Shown here piece after piece: positions 1 through 13,954 of a stretch of DNA of 64,000 bases. A program made the translations under genes and the position numbers. This DNA comes from Nesterenkonia lutea (GTDB lineage Bacteria > Actinomycetota > Actinomycetes > Actinomycetales > Micrococcaceae). The notes beneath the pieces were generated by a model that had not been told where the DNA came from, ran no database searches, and saw nothing but the letters and a program-made list of their open reading frames with translations. Location of the stretch: contig NZ_JADBED010000001.1 in NCBI RefSeq assembly GCF_014873955.1, positions 1 through 64,000 of the forward strand, read 5' to 3'. How positions within the stretch are numbered: position 1 is the stretch's first letter; every line of letters begins with the position of its first letter.

Positions 1-277
1 GGAAAAGCTTGAAGCGGACCGCGCAGCCCCGGAGCAGAGTTTGAAAATCATATAGCTTCCTTCTTCTGGGCATCGTCGTGATGCTGATGCCGGCCTCGCC
101 GCTGGCAGCATCGTGAGCGGTCCAGGAGGGTTCTGAACAGTCGATGAACTGGGCATGAGCAGGGGTCAACATCGAGTTGACTTCGCTGATGACCAGGACG
201 TAGAGTTGAGAACCGCGCAGCAGGGCGAAGGCTCGCAGCGCAGACAATCATCTGGTCAACACAGCGGAAACGCTGAA

Positions 278-306
278 TTGACGATGCGGAAGCTTGTTGG
301 TAAGCT
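278..306 (+). promoter_or_regulatory. Probable rRNA P2 promoter
   Basis: TTGACG, a 17-base spacer and TAAGCT form a good match to a housekeeping sigma promoter. It lies about 280 bases before the 16S gene and upstream of the boxA-like leader motif, as expected for an rRNA promoter. Confidence 0.5.
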
Positions 307-365
307 TGAAAAGTTGCTTCGGAGCGATTCAGGGGAACATTTACTCCTGATGGTGCCGGTAGCGG

Positions 366-393
366 TTGTTGTTTGAGAACTCAATAGTGTGCC
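366..393 (+). promoter_or_regulatory. boxA-like rRNA antitermination leader motif
   Basis: The core TTGTTTGAGAAC followed by TCAATAGTG matches the leader motif commonly found before actinobacterial 16S genes. A close variant, TTGTTTGGGAAC then TGCATAGTG, recurs at 2416-2440 before the 23S gene, so both large rRNAs are preceded by the same signal. Confidence 0.55.
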
Positions 394-589
394 AAGTTTA
401 TTGATACCAAATTATTTATTTGGTTAATAACTGTGACATTACCACCCCCGTGGTAGTGATCGCAAAATTTAGCCAAGGATTCATACTGGTGTCCGTGGTT
501 GATGGCGTAGGGATCGTGAGGGCCTTGTTTTTCTGGCAAGGTCTGGTTCTTGTGTTGTTGATCGTGGATGCCGATCTCTTATTAATTTT

Positions 590-5688
<5,099 letters not shown>

Positions 5689-5942
5689 ACACTCAGTGGT
5701 GCTCGATGAGTTTATTGAACACTGCGTGTTCGCGTCCACTAGGCGGTTCTCTGCCAACAACCCTGCACTATTTCCCTGTTCTTTTACAGGGGGTGGTGTG
5801 GTGGGTCAGAAGAGAACGTGTTTTGTTTTTGAATAGTGTTGTTGTGAGTTTAGGTTTACGACACCGTGTACCCCGTCATGAGGACCGGACCCGTTGTGGG
5901 TGTGGTTGTTGTGGTGGTGTGGGAATCTGGTGTTGTTCTAGA

Positions 5943-6062
5943 GTTACGGCGGTCATAGCGTGGGGGAAACGCCCGGTCCCATCCCGAACCCGGAAGCTAA
6001 GGCCCACTGCGCCGATGGTACTGCACACTGGAGTGTGTGGGAGAGTAGGTCGCCGCCGGACA
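5943..6062 (+). rRNA. rrf: 5S ribosomal RNA
   Basis: About 120 bases beginning GTTACGGCGGTCATAGCG and ending CGCCGCCGGACAC, with the internal CCCATCCCGAACCCGGAAG that marks bacterial 5S rRNA. It follows 23S after about 250 bases, and its 5' and 3' ends pair. Confidence 0.94.
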
Positions 6063-6080
6063 CTTTTTGTTGAGAGGGTT

Positions 6081-6112
6081 GAAGCCCGGTCCCCTTTGTG
6101 GGACCGGGCTTC
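6081..6112 (+). terminator. rRNA operon terminator
   Basis: A perfect 13-bp stem (GAAGCCCGGTCCC at 6081-6093 with its complement at 6100-6112) closes a six-base loop shortly after 5S. There is no long T run, but actinobacterial terminators often lack one. Confidence 0.75.
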
Positions 6113-6213
6113 ACCTGTATCTGCCTCCGGTGCGGCGTTTTGTTCGTCTTCACCGCAGTGGATAGGATGGGATTCTGCTTCCGGGACCGTAGACGGGCCC
6201 GCTGGCAGATCTA

Positions 6214-6288
<75 letters not shown>

Positions 6289-6332
6289 AGTGGAGGCTCT
6301 CCGAGCCGATGGATGTGCTCTGACACGCTGGG

Positions 6333-6366
6333 ATTGCCCGGCACCGCAGCTGCGGTGCCGGGCAAT
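6333..6366 (+). terminator. Perfect 34-bp palindrome after tRNA-Pro
   Basis: ATTGCCCGGCACCGCAG at 6333-6349 is followed without any spacer by its exact reverse complement at 6350-6366. It lies 45 bases after the tRNA and probably acts as a terminator hairpin, with the central bases forming the loop. The next residues are TTCA, so the U-tract is minimal. Confidence 0.6.
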
Positions 6367-6559
6367 TTCATGTCCAGAACCGCTGCCCGCCGACAGACCT
6401 CGCGTTCACCGGTGTGCCATCGGTACGCCGTGTTCAGAGACTGTCCATCCCCGGGAGATATCCTGTTCTTGTATCCGACAGTATGAGCAGGAGGACACCA
6501 TCGGCGCTGAACTTTCCCGCGGGGAGAGCAGGGGCACCGCGTCCCGGGCCCGCGCGCGC

Positions 6560-7156
6560 GTGGGCGTGGCCGCTGTGGCCTTCCTGCTCGGCTTCGGTCT
6601 GATGCTGCTGGTCATGCTGCCCAACCTCTGGGCGCTGCTGGCCGGCGTCGTCGTGGGTGGAGCCGCTGCGGCGGGGACCTATGGGACCCTTGCCGGTCGC
6701 GAACAGTCCCGGCGCCGCCTCTCTGCGCAGCTGGATGCTGACCAGGAGCGTCTGCGAGCGGAGCTCGCTGGCATCGACCAGACCGTGCGCAGCCGGTCAG
6801 CGCAGCTGCCTCCCTCCACGAAGGGCCAGCTGCGGATGATGGTCGTCGGACTGGAGGACATCGTGGACCGCTGGGATGCCTTGTCCCGCTACCCGGAACA
6901 CCTCGATGCCGTGAACCGGACCATCCATCGGCACCTGCCCCGGACGCTGGAGCTGTTCCTCGCCCTGCCGGACTCGGAGAAGCCGCGCCATGCGGTGGAG
7001 TTCAAGACACAGGTCGGACTCCTGGCTGAAGGTGTGGCCAAGACCCGAGACACGCTGGTGTCGAAGAACCTTCAGGCGCTGCAGACCAACCGCTGGCTCA
7101 TCGAGGAGTCGATGACCGACCCCGATGAGAAGCTCTTCCGCGATCACGGACTCTAG
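6560..7156 (+). CDS. Conserved hypothetical membrane protein with cytoplasmic coiled coil
   Basis: About 198 residues from the GTG at 6560. Two hydrophobic segments near the N-terminus (AAVAFLLGFGLMLLVML, then WALLAGVVVGGAAAAGTYG) form a hairpin anchor. A charged, probably coiled-coil stretch rich in R, Q and E follows, and then a helical cytoplasmic domain containing RWDALSRYPEHLDAVNR. I do not recognise a named family with certainty; the layout recalls XpaC/TelA-like toxic-anion proteins. The frame is open far upstream but has no ATG between the tRNA and the first membrane segment, so the start is uncertain. An ATG in another frame at 6483 raises the possibility of a frameshift. Its stop lies 14 bases before the TetR gene, suggesting co-transcription. 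Confidence 0.6.
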   Translation: MGVAAVAFLLGFGLMLLVMLPNLWALLAGVVVGGAAAAGTYGTLAGREQSRRRLSAQLDADQERLRAELAGIDQTVRSRSAQLPPSTKGQLRMMVVGLEDIVDRWDALSRYPEHLDAVNRTIHRHLPRTLELFLALPDSEKPRHAVEFKTQVGLLAEGVAKTRDTLVSKNLQALQTNRWLIEESMTDPDEKLFRDHGL

Positions 7157-7170
7157 AGGCAGACACCCAC

Positions 7171-7737
7171 GTGAGCCTGTCCGCAGCACTGATCACTGAG
7201 ACCGCGCGCACCCTGCTGATCCACTACGGGCTGCCCGACGTGTCCATGAGGCGTCTGGCCAAGGAGCTCGGTGTCGCCCCAGGCGCCCTCTATTACCACG
7301 TCTCGAGCAAGCAGGAGCTGCTGACCAGGGTCGCCCGAGCCATCCTGTCCCCCCTGGAGGAGCAGCCGGGTGACGCCAGGACCCTGATGCTGCGTTTCCG
7401 TGAGCTGGTGCTCCCGCTCCGTGACGCCGGAGACCTCTTGCTGCTCGCCTACGCGCTGGATCCGCAGCTGCCCCCGGCGCATCTGCTGCCGGCGCGGCTC
7501 AGCGACACCGGCTGGGAGGCCGGAGAGGCGCATCGCATCACGCAGGTGGTGATGCGGTTCGCTCTGGGAGCCGTCGCCACCGAACAGAACCAGCGTCTGC
7601 TGTCCGGGGAGGAGGAGCCCTCTGCCGGGGGCGCCGCGACGTCAGACGCGCCTCAGGCCGCAGAGGCAGAGCTGATCTACCTCCACGGCCTGGAGAGGCT
7701 GCTGCATCCTCCTGCGGCTCAGGGCATGAGCTCGTAG
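7171..7737 (+). CDS. TetR/AcrR-family transcriptional regulator
   Basis: A 188-residue protein. Residues about 8-55 form a TetR-type DNA-binding domain: LITETARTLL, then VSMRRLAKELGVAPGALYYH, whose Y-Y-H ending is the classic recognition-helix signature. The remaining helical region would be the ligand and dimerisation domain (TetR_C-like); its ligand is unknown. The start is GTG, with a weak GAGG upstream. It follows the membrane-protein gene by 14 bases, so the pair may be an operon. Its last 19 bases overlap the end of the convergent aceB gene, so transcription of the two could interfere. Confidence 0.85.
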   Translation: MSLSAALITETARTLLIHYGLPDVSMRRLAKELGVAPGALYYHVSSKQELLTRVARAILSPLEEQPGDARTLMLRFRELVLPLRDAGDLLLLAYALDPQLPPAHLLPARLSDTGWEAGEAHRITQVVMRFALGAVATEQNQRLLSGEEEPSAGGAATSDAPQAAEAELIYLHGLERLLHPPAAQGMSS

Positions 7738-9320
7738 GCCGGGAGCGTGAGGAAGTCGATGTACTCATCGTCGAGCACCAGTGCTCGGACCACCGACGCC
7801 GCCGGTTCGAAGTGGTCGGCGAAGGTCTGCGCGTCGTCGATCTCACCGCGAAGCCGCTCCACCTCCTCGTCCAGGAGGGAGGCCGCCAGCTCTGCGGTGA
7901 TCTTCACCCCGGTGTCGGCGGTGACAGTGCCGTTGTGGATCTGCTGCCAGACCTGGGAGCGGGAGATCTCTGCGGTGGCGGCATCCTCCATGAGGTTGTG
8001 GATGGCCACCGCGCCGTTCCCGGAGAGCCAGATCGCGGTGTAGTAGACCGCCACGTAGAGATTCATCCGCACCCCAGCCTCGGTGACAGCACCTTCGGCC
8101 GCCGCGACGTCGAGCAGATCTGCGGCGCCGACCGTCACATCATCGCGCTGGCGCTGCAGCTGGTTCGGCCGGTCCTGCAGCACCGCGTCGAACTCTTCGC
8201 GGCACAGATCCACCAGATCAGGGTGGGCCACCCATGACCCGTCGAAGCCGTCCGCAGCTTCACGGGACTTGTCCTCGCGGACCTTCTCGATCGCCCTGGC
8301 GGTGACCTCCGGCTCGCGTCGATTGGGGATGAAGGCCGCCATGCCTCCCATGGCGAAGGCGCCCCGCTTGTGGCAGGTCTTGACCAGCAGCTCGGTGTAG
8401 GCCCGCATGAAGGGCTGCGTCATCGACACCTGCGCGCGGTCGGGCAGCACGAACTTCTCCCCGGAGGCGCGGAAGTACTTGATCAGTGAGAACAGGTAGT
8501 CCCACCGACCGGCGTTCAGGCCCGAGGCGTGGTCGCGAAGCTCGTAGAGGATCTCCTCCATGTGGAAGGCCGCGGGCAGCGTCTCGATCAGCACCGTGGC
8601 GCGGACGGTGCCGTGTGGGATGCCGAGAGACTCCTCAGCGAAGCTGAAGACGTCATCCCAGAGCCGCGCCTCCGCGTAGTGCTCGAGCTTCGGCAGATAG
8701 TAGAAGGGCCCCCGGCCCTGCTCCGTGAGCGTCTTCGCGTTGTGGAAGAAGTGCAGTCCGAAATCGAAGAGCGCACCGACGGCGGGTCGACCGTCGATCT
8801 CGATGTGCTTCTCCGGCAGGTGCCACCCTCGGGGCCGGACCACCACTGTGGGAGCGGTGACGTCATCGCGGATCGAATACTGCCGGCCCTCCTCCGAGGT
8901 GAACTCGAGGGTTCCGGAGGCGGCCCCTGCGAGATTGCGCTGCGCGTCGATCACGTTGAACCAGTTCGGGGCCAGTGCGTCCTCCAGACAGGCCAGCCAG
9001 ACCTTGGCCCCGGAGTTCAGCGCGTTGATCGCCATCTTGGCGGGTGCGGCGGGTCCGGTGATCTCCACGCGGCGATCCTGCAGCGCCGGGGGATGCTCGG
9101 CGACCGTCCACTCGGCTTCCCGGACCTGCCGGGTCTCGGCCGGGAAGTCCACAGAACCGGTCCGGGCCGCCTCGGTCTGCGCGGAGGTGCGGTTCTCCAA
9201 CAGCTGGTTCCGCGTGTCGGCGAACCTGGTGTGGAGCTCTTCGAGGAAGGCGAGGGCCCCCTCGGTGAGGACTGTTTCGACGCCGGGGACCTCATAGGGG
9301 GCGTGGACGGTGATGCTCAT
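7719..9320 (-). CDS. aceB: Malate synthase A
   Basis: Malate synthase condenses glyoxylate with acetyl-CoA to make malate in the glyoxylate bypass (cytosol). The protein has 533 residues, the usual length of isoform A. The family signature around ETLPAAFHMEEILYELRDH is present, followed by SGLNAGRWDYLFSLIKYF, and near the C-terminus the typical LSGNGAVAIHNLMEDAATAE. The start at 9320 has AAGGAG six bases upstream; a longer open frame upstream lacks such a site. It is divergent from an IclR-family gene, like the textbook aceB/iclR pairing, so that gene is the likely regulator. Isocitrate lyase is not next to it. Confidence 0.95.
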   Translation of the reverse strand: MSITVHAPYEVPGVETVLTEGALAFLEELHTRFADTRNQLLENRTSAQTEAARTGSVDFPAETRQVREAEWTVAEHPPALQDRRVEITGPAAPAKMAINALNSGAKVWLACLEDALAPNWFNVIDAQRNLAGAASGTLEFTSEEGRQYSIRDDVTAPTVVVRPRGWHLPEKHIEIDGRPAVGALFDFGLHFFHNAKTLTEQGRGPFYYLPKLEHYAEARLWDDVFSFAEESLGIPHGTVRATVLIETLPAAFHMEEILYELRDHASGLNAGRWDYLFSLIKYFRASGEKFVLPDRAQVSMTQPFMRAYTELLVKTCHKRGAFAMGGMAAFIPNRREPEVTARAIEKVREDKSREAADGFDGSWVAHPDLVDLCREEFDAVLQDRPNQLQRQRDDVTVGAADLLDVAAAEGAVTEAGVRMNLYVAVYYTAIWLSGNGAVAIHNLMEDAATAEISRSQVWQQIHNGTVTADTGVKITAELAASLLDEEVERLRGEIDDAQTFADHFEPAASVVRALVLDDEYIDFLTLPAYELMP

Positions 9321-9423
9321 GCGCTGCTCCTTTGCAGTGATGAAATGTGCCGTGGAGAGCCTCCCGGGATGATCTGCCGGGAGAGTCTCGCCAGTTCTAT
9401 TCTTATGGCATAGAGTTCGCATC
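9321..9423. promoter_or_regulatory. Divergent aceB / IclR-regulator promoter region
   Basis: These 103 bases separate the starts of aceB and the IclR gene and must contain both promoters. The segment CTATTCTTATGGCATAG at about 9398-9414 has symmetric ends (CTAT/ATAG) and is a candidate operator. No -35/-10 pair stands out by eye. Confidence 0.4.
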
Positions 9424-10206
9424 ATGGAAGCAGAAGTCCGCGATGCGGACTCCCGGCGGGTCCAGGTGGTGGAGCGCGCCTTTGCGCTGCTCGACGTGCT
9501 GGTCGCCCACGGCGGCTGCGCGACAGCCGGGCAGCTCAAGAGCGCCTCCGGTCTCGCGGGCCCCACCGTGCACCGACTGCTGCACACGCTGGTCGGGATC
9601 GGCGTGGTGCACCAGCTCAACGACCGCCGCTATGCGCTGGGGGCCAATCTGGTCCCGCTCGGTGAATCAGCGACCCGCCAGCTGGGTGGGCCGGCCGTTC
9701 CGCAGATGCAGGCGCTGGTCGCCGAACTCGGCGAGAGCGTGAACCTCGCCGCGATGGAGTCCGAGATGATCGTCTACATCGGTCAGGTGCCCTCCCCGCA
9801 CACGATGCGCATGTTCACGGAGGTGGGTCGCCGGGCGCACCTGCACTCCACCGGGGTGGGCAAGGCCCTGCTCGCCGGACTGGAGCCCTCCCGGGTGCGG
9901 GAGCTCCTCGCCGCCACCGGGATGCCCGCCCTGACCGAGAAGACGCTGACCCGTCCGCAGGCGCTGCTGGATCAGCTGCCGCGGATCGCAGCCCAGGGCT
10001 ACGCGCTCGACGACGAGGAGCAGGAGATGGGTGTGCGCTGTCTCGCCGTCGTCGTCCCCAACGGTCCTTCGCCCATGGGACTTTCAGTCTCGGGACCGAC
10101 AGGTCGCATGGATGACGGATTCGTCCGTCACGCCGTGCCGCTCATGCGCCGCAGCGCGGCTGAGATCGGCCGACGACTCGGCCGACTCAGCCCTCGCCTC
10201 GGGTAG
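9424..10206 (+). CDS. IclR-family regulator, probable control of aceB
   Basis: A 260-residue IclR-type regulator. The N-terminal winged helix spans about residues 10-75, with recognition segment SGLAGPTVHRLLHTLV. The C-terminal effector domain includes the usual STGVGKALLAGL and GYALDDEEQEMGVRCLAVVV blocks. It is transcribed divergently from malate synthase across a 103-base gap, so control of the glyoxylate bypass is a reasonable inference. No ribosome-binding site is obvious before the ATG, so the message may be near leaderless. Its 3' end overlaps the convergent DUF4032 gene by 20 bases. Confidence 0.9.
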   Translation: MEAEVRDADSRRVQVVERAFALLDVLVAHGGCATAGQLKSASGLAGPTVHRLLHTLVGIGVVHQLNDRRYALGANLVPLGESATRQLGGPAVPQMQALVAELGESVNLAAMESEMIVYIGQVPSPHTMRMFTEVGRRAHLHSTGVGKALLAGLEPSRVRELLAATGMPALTEKTLTRPQALLDQLPRIAAQGYALDDEEQEMGVRCLAVVVPNGPSPMGLSVSGPTGRMDDGFVRHAVPLMRRSAAEIGRRLGRLSPRLG

Positions 10207-11458
10207 GCCGGCCCAGCTGATCGATCACATCCCCGGGCGGGTCGATCATCAGCGTGGCCTCATCGCGCAGGCCCTTGAGCTCCTCATCGATGAACGAGGG
10301 CAATGCCTGCTCCAGGCTCACATCGCGATGCTCCCGCTCCGAGAGCTGCCACCGGTGATCGATGAGCTGGTGCATGATCTCCGCCGGTTCCAGCTTGTTC
10401 CGCAGCTCCTTGGGGATCTGCGCGATGAGCGGCTGGAAGACCTCCTGGGTCCACATATGAGCCGCGATGGCCTCATCCCCGTGGGGGTCCGTCTGCGCCC
10501 GGTAGGCGTCGATGGCACCGAGCAGCCGTCGAGCCTGATTCTCCTGGACATCGAGACCGGTGAGATTCATCAGGCGGCGCTGATGATGACCCGGGTCCAC
10601 GACCTTCGGACGAAGGAGCAGCTTGGAGTCCTCGCGCATCGAGCGGATGTCGTATTCCTCGACGTCGAAGCCGAGTTCATTCAGTCGTCTGATCCGCTCC
10701 TCGACCAGCCACTGCTGGTCGGGATTGAAGGCGGTGTCGCCGGTGAGCTCCTGCCACAGGCCGCGGTAGGCGTCGATGAACTGGTGTGAGGTGGCCACCG
10801 GGTCGACCTCTTCGTCGACCATGCCGCCCTCCATGAGGTCCATGAGCTCTCCGGCGATGTTGACCTGGGCGACGTCGAGGTCATACTCCCGCTGCCCGGT
10901 GGAGAGCCTGGGGTGGATCTCGCCGGTCTCCGCATCCACCAGGTAGGCGGCGAACTGGCCGGCGTCCCGACGGAAGAGCGTATTGGACAGCGAGACGTCA
11001 CCCCAGTAGAAGCCGATCAGGTGGAGCTCGACCATGAGCAGCGCCTGAGCGTGGATGAGCCGCAGGAGAGTCTCTTTGCGCATCATCTGGTTGAACACGG
11101 CGCGGTAGGGCAGGGAGAACCGCAGGTGCCGGGTGACCAGCGCGGGGGAGAGCTCCTCACCCTCGGGAGTGGACCGCCCGGTGACCTCGGCCACGGGCTT
11201 CACGCAGGGCGCACCGAGCTTCCCCAGCTGCCGCAGCATCCGGTATTCGTGGCGCGCGGCGCGTTCGGAGGTCTCCTTGATCGCGATCACCGAACCGCCC
11301 AGATAGGCGAAACGCACGATATGTCGAGAGATGCCGCGCGGCAGAGCAGCGATGACGTCCTCGGGCCAGTCCTCCAGGGGGACCTGCCAGGGCAGGTCCA
11401 GCAGCTCCTGCGGGATGGTTCCAGAGGCGGTCAGTCCGAGACCAGGGATGGTCGTCAT
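10187..11458 (-). CDS. DUF4032 protein with kinase-like N-terminal domain
   Basis: A 423-residue protein. The N-terminal half resembles a lipopolysaccharide-kinase/eukaryotic-like kinase fold. Visible are a candidate nucleotide-binding lysine in VIAIKETSE, the catalytic-loop pattern GDVSLSNTLF (D followed by N) after a long helix, and a metal-binding aspartate in YLVDAETGE. The C-terminal half, from about residue 235, fits DUF4032. It has AAGGA upstream of the ATG. The gap to otsB upstream is only 9 bases, so it is probably the third gene of the otsA-otsB operon. Its substrate is unknown. Confidence 0.85.
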   Translation of the reverse strand: MTTIPGLGLTASGTIPQELLDLPWQVPLEDWPEDVIAALPRGISRHIVRFAYLGGSVIAIKETSERAARHEYRMLRQLGKLGAPCVKPVAEVTGRSTPEGEELSPALVTRHLRFSLPYRAVFNQMMRKETLLRLIHAQALLMVELHLIGFYWGDVSLSNTLFRRDAGQFAAYLVDAETGEIHPRLSTGQREYDLDVAQVNIAGELMDLMEGGMVDEEVDPVATSHQFIDAYRGLWQELTGDTAFNPDQQWLVEERIRRLNELGFDVEEYDIRSMREDSKLLLRPKVVDPGHHQRRLMNLTGLDVQENQARRLLGAIDAYRAQTDPHGDEAIAAHMWTQEVFQPLIAQIPKELRNKLEPAEIMHQLIDHRWQLSEREHRDVSLEQALPSFIDEELKGLRDEATLMIDPPGDVIDQLGRPTRGEG

Positions 11459-11467
11459 GGGCGGTCC

Positions 11468-12259
11468 TTAGGGGTGCGGGCGTACTTCCTGGCCGTGATC
11501 GGCGCGCCGATCAGCGATGAGCCTGAGCACACCGGCGAGGTCCTTGGGCTCGGCGATGCGATGAGTCGCGGCGGTCTCACCCTCGCCCACCTTGAGGCCG
11601 ATGTCCTCTCCGCTGAGCACGGCGAAGCCCTGCTCATCGGTGACGTCGTCGCCGGCGAAGAGGACCGCATCGGGTGTGGTGTGCTCGCGCAGCTCGGTGA
11701 TGCCCTCGCCCTTGGTGGCCAGGACGACGACGGACTCGAGCACCTTCTTGCCGTTCTTGATGTAGGCGCCGTCCACCAGGGCCAGAGCCGCTCGCCCGTG
11801 CTCGAGAACATGCTCGGCATGCTCCTCGCCGTCGACGTTTCGCACATGCAGAGCCGCACCTGCGGGCTTGTGCTCGACCCAGGCTCCCTCGGCATCGGCC
11901 GCCACCTCGGTGAGGGTGTCGATGATCTGTCCGCGCGCTATCTCCTCGGTGCTGCTGAGCTGCAGTCCGGGGGCGTCTTCTCCGAGGTCCTTCTCCGCCC
12001 CATGGGATCCGATCAGCAGCACGCCGGCCGGCGGGTCAGCCAGTTCGCGCAGCGTCTCGAGCGAGCGGCCCGAGACGTAGGCGAGCTCCACCCCGTCCAG
12101 CGCCGCCAGGGTCTCGATGGCCCGGGCGTTCTCCGGGACCGGCCGCGCCTGAGACGCCACGGAGGTCAGCTCGGCGACACAGCCGTCGAAGTCCAGAGCG
12201 ATCAGGATCCTGGGGTGCTCGGCGAAACGCTCCAGCGCGGAGATCAGAGACTGCTCCAC
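11468..12259 (-). CDS. otsB: Trehalose-6-phosphate phosphatase
   Basis: Dephosphorylates trehalose 6-phosphate to trehalose, a compatible solute and stress protectant. The 263-residue HAD-superfamily protein shows motif I DFDGCVAEL (nucleophile and acid/base aspartates), motif II SGRS, a lysine in EHKPAGAALHVR, and motif IV GDDVTDE. It starts with GTG, three bases after the otsA stop, with AAGGG upstream, so translation is probably coupled to otsA. Confidence 0.93.
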   Translation of the reverse strand: MEQSLISALERFAEHPRILIALDFDGCVAELTSVASQARPVPENARAIETLAALDGVELAYVSGRSLETLRELADPPAGVLLIGSHGAEKDLGEDAPGLQLSSTEEIARGQIIDTLTEVAADAEGAWVEHKPAGAALHVRNVDGEEHAEHVLEHGRAALALVDGAYIKNGKKVLESVVVLATKGEGITELREHTTPDAVLFAGDDVTDEQGFAVLSGEDIGLKVGEGETAATHRIAEPKDLAGVLRLIADRRADHGQEVRPHP

Positions 12260-12262
12260 GGC

Positions 12263-13798
12263 TCAGCCCTTCACCGCGGTGGAACCGGTGAGCTCACCGA
12301 GGCGGTCCAGGAAGTCAGTGGCCCAGCGTCGCACATCGTGATGCACGACCTGGCGGCGCAGGTTCTCCATGCGCGCACTGGCATCTGCACTGTCCATCGT
12401 GGTCGCTCGCAGGATGGCCGCCTTGAGCTCGTCCACATCATGGGGGTTGATCAGCAGCGCCTGGCGGAGCTGATCGGCGGCCCCGGTGAACTCGGAGAGC
12501 ACCAGCACGCCGTCGTCACCGCGCCGCGCGGCGACGTATTCTTTGGCGACCAGGTTCATGCCGTCGCGCAGAGCGGTGACCAGCATGACATCGGCGGCGA
12601 GATAGAGGGCCACCATCTCCTCGATCGGATACGAGTGGTGCAGGTACCTGATCGCGGGGTGGGACAGGGTGTCGAACTCGCCGCTGATCCGTCCCACGGT
12701 GCGCTCGATCTCCTCCTTCAGCAGCCGGTAGCTCTCGACGCCCTCGCGAGAGGGGCTCGCCACCTGGACCAGACACACCTGGCCCACGGTCAGCGAGCCG
12801 TTCTGCAGCAGCTCCTCGTAGGCCTTCATGCGGTGCCGGATGCCTTTGGTGTAGTCCAGTCGGTCCACTCCCAGCAGCAGGGTCTCGGGGCTGCCGAGCT
12901 CCTCGCGGATCTCCAGGGCGCGCGCGATGATGTCCTCACGCTTGGCCAGCGCGGTGATGGTGGCGGTATCGATGGAGATCGGGAACTCCTTGGCCTCCAC
13001 CACCCGGGCGGCTCCGCTCGAGGGCGCCACCAGGGCGCGCACCGCCGTGCCGCGGTCGGCGTCGGCGTTGAAGCCGGCCAGCGGCGAACCATGATCGGGG
13101 GCCTCGGCCTCCAGCGGAACGTGGATCATCTCGTCCTCCACGTAGTAGCCCAGCCGGTTGTGCACTGCGCGCCGGAAGTTGGAGGCGTCCGAGGCGCGCT
13201 GGAAGCCGATCAGATCGGCGCCGAGCAGTCCACGCAGCACGGAATGGCGCCACGGCAGCTGGGCGAAGAGCCCCGGGGGAGGGAAGGGAATGTGGTTGAA
13301 GAAGCCGATGGTCAGGTCGGGACGCAGATCACGCAGCATCGCGGGGACCAGCTGAAGCTGGTAGTCCTGGACCCAGACGGTGGCCCCCTGGGCGGCGACC
13401 TCGGCGGTGTGCTCGGCGAACCGCAGGTTCACCCGCCGGTAGGCCTCGAACCAGTGGCGGTGGAAGTCCGGGCGGGCGATCACGTCGTGGTAGAGCGGCC
13501 ACAGGGTGCCGTTGGAGAACCCCTCGTAGTAGTCCTCGACCTCATCGCTGCTCAGCGGCACCGGCACCAGGTGCATGTCGCCGTGGTCGAAGGGCTCCAG
13601 CTCGTCATCGGCCGCGCCGTGCCAGCCCACCCACGCGCCTTCGGACCGTTCCATCAGAGGAGCCAGAGCCGTGACGAGCCCACCGGGTGAGCGCTCCCAG
13701 CCGGTGGTCCCGTCTTCATGCGTCACATGGTTGACGGCCAGCCGGTTGGCCACCACCACAAAGTCATAGCCGTTTCCGTTGTCAGTGCTCTCTGGCAA
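12263..13798 (-). CDS. otsA: Trehalose-6-phosphate synthase
   Basis: GT20 glycosyltransferase that joins a nucleotide-activated glucose to glucose 6-phosphate. The 511-residue protein has family landmarks: [10 protein letters not shown] at the N-terminus with the sugar-phosphate segment [23 protein letters not shown] in the middle, [14 protein letters not shown] for nucleotide-sugar binding, and [15 protein letters not shown] near the C-terminus. The start is TTG, with GGAAGG about nine bases upstream. It heads an apparent otsA-otsB-DUF4032 operon, consistent with osmotic protection by trehalose. Confidence 0.93.
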   Translation of the reverse strand: MPESTDNGNGYDFVVVANRLAVNHVTHEDGTTGWERSPGGLVTALAPLMERSEGAWVGWHGAADDELEPFDHGDMHLVPVPLSSDEVEDYYEGFSNGTLWPLYHDVIARPDFHRHWFEAYRRVNLRFAEHTAEVAAQGATVWVQDYQLQLVPAMLRDLRPDLTIGFFNHIPFPPPGLFAQLPWRHSVLRGLLGADLIGFQRASDASNFRRAVHNRLGYYVEDEMIHVPLEAEAPDHGSPLAGFNADADRGTAVRALVAPSSGAARVVEAKEFPISIDTATITALAKREDIIARALEIREELGSPETLLLGVDRLDYTKGIRHRMKAYEELLQNGSLTVGQVCLVQVASPSREGVESYRLLKEEIERTVGRISGEFDTLSHPAIRYLHHSYPIEEMVALYLAADVMLVTALRDGMNLVAKEYVAARRGDDGVLVLSEFTGAADQLRQALLINPHDVDELKAAILRATTMDSADASARMENLRRQVVHHDVRRWATDFLDRLGELTGSTAVKG

Positions 13799-13954
13799 TG
13801 GGATACACCTTCCATGCGTAGCTCAAGACACCCCCCGATGGCAGTGGTGCCTCATCCTGAGCCTATACCCTGGTGGGGACCCAGACCCTGTATCTTGAGC
13901 ACTGCCCAGACACACCTGGTCAGACTTGATTCCCAGCAGCAACCGGAGAAGACC

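Larger units (their letters stand above)
1..589 (+). promoter_or_regulatory. rRNA operon promoter and leader region
   Basis: I see no convincing gene here; the short open frames have no ribosome-binding site and run through promoter-like sequence. Two sigma-70-like promoters can be read on the plus strand: TTGACT at 177-182 with TAGAGT at 201-206 (18-base spacer), and TTGACG at 278-283 with TAAGCT at 301-306 (17-base spacer). Tandem promoters are usual for actinobacterial rRNA operons. Downstream, 366-393 holds a boxA-type antitermination sequence (core TGTTTGAGAAC), and 441-455 a small hairpin (ACCAC..GTGGT). An AT-rich stretch directly precedes the mature 16S end. The promoter calls are by eye; the leader assignment rests on position and on the repeat of the boxA-like motif in the 16S-23S spacer. 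Confidence 0.55.

Noticed and set aside
48..376. Short open frames at the left edge
   Set aside because: They cross two promoter-like elements and the rRNA leader and match no family.
10913..13690. 925-residue plus-strand open frame opposite otsB/otsA
   Set aside because: It is the mirror of strong GC3 codon bias; the opposite strand encodes clear OtsB and OtsA motifs, and this frame has no ribosome-binding site or recognisable domain.
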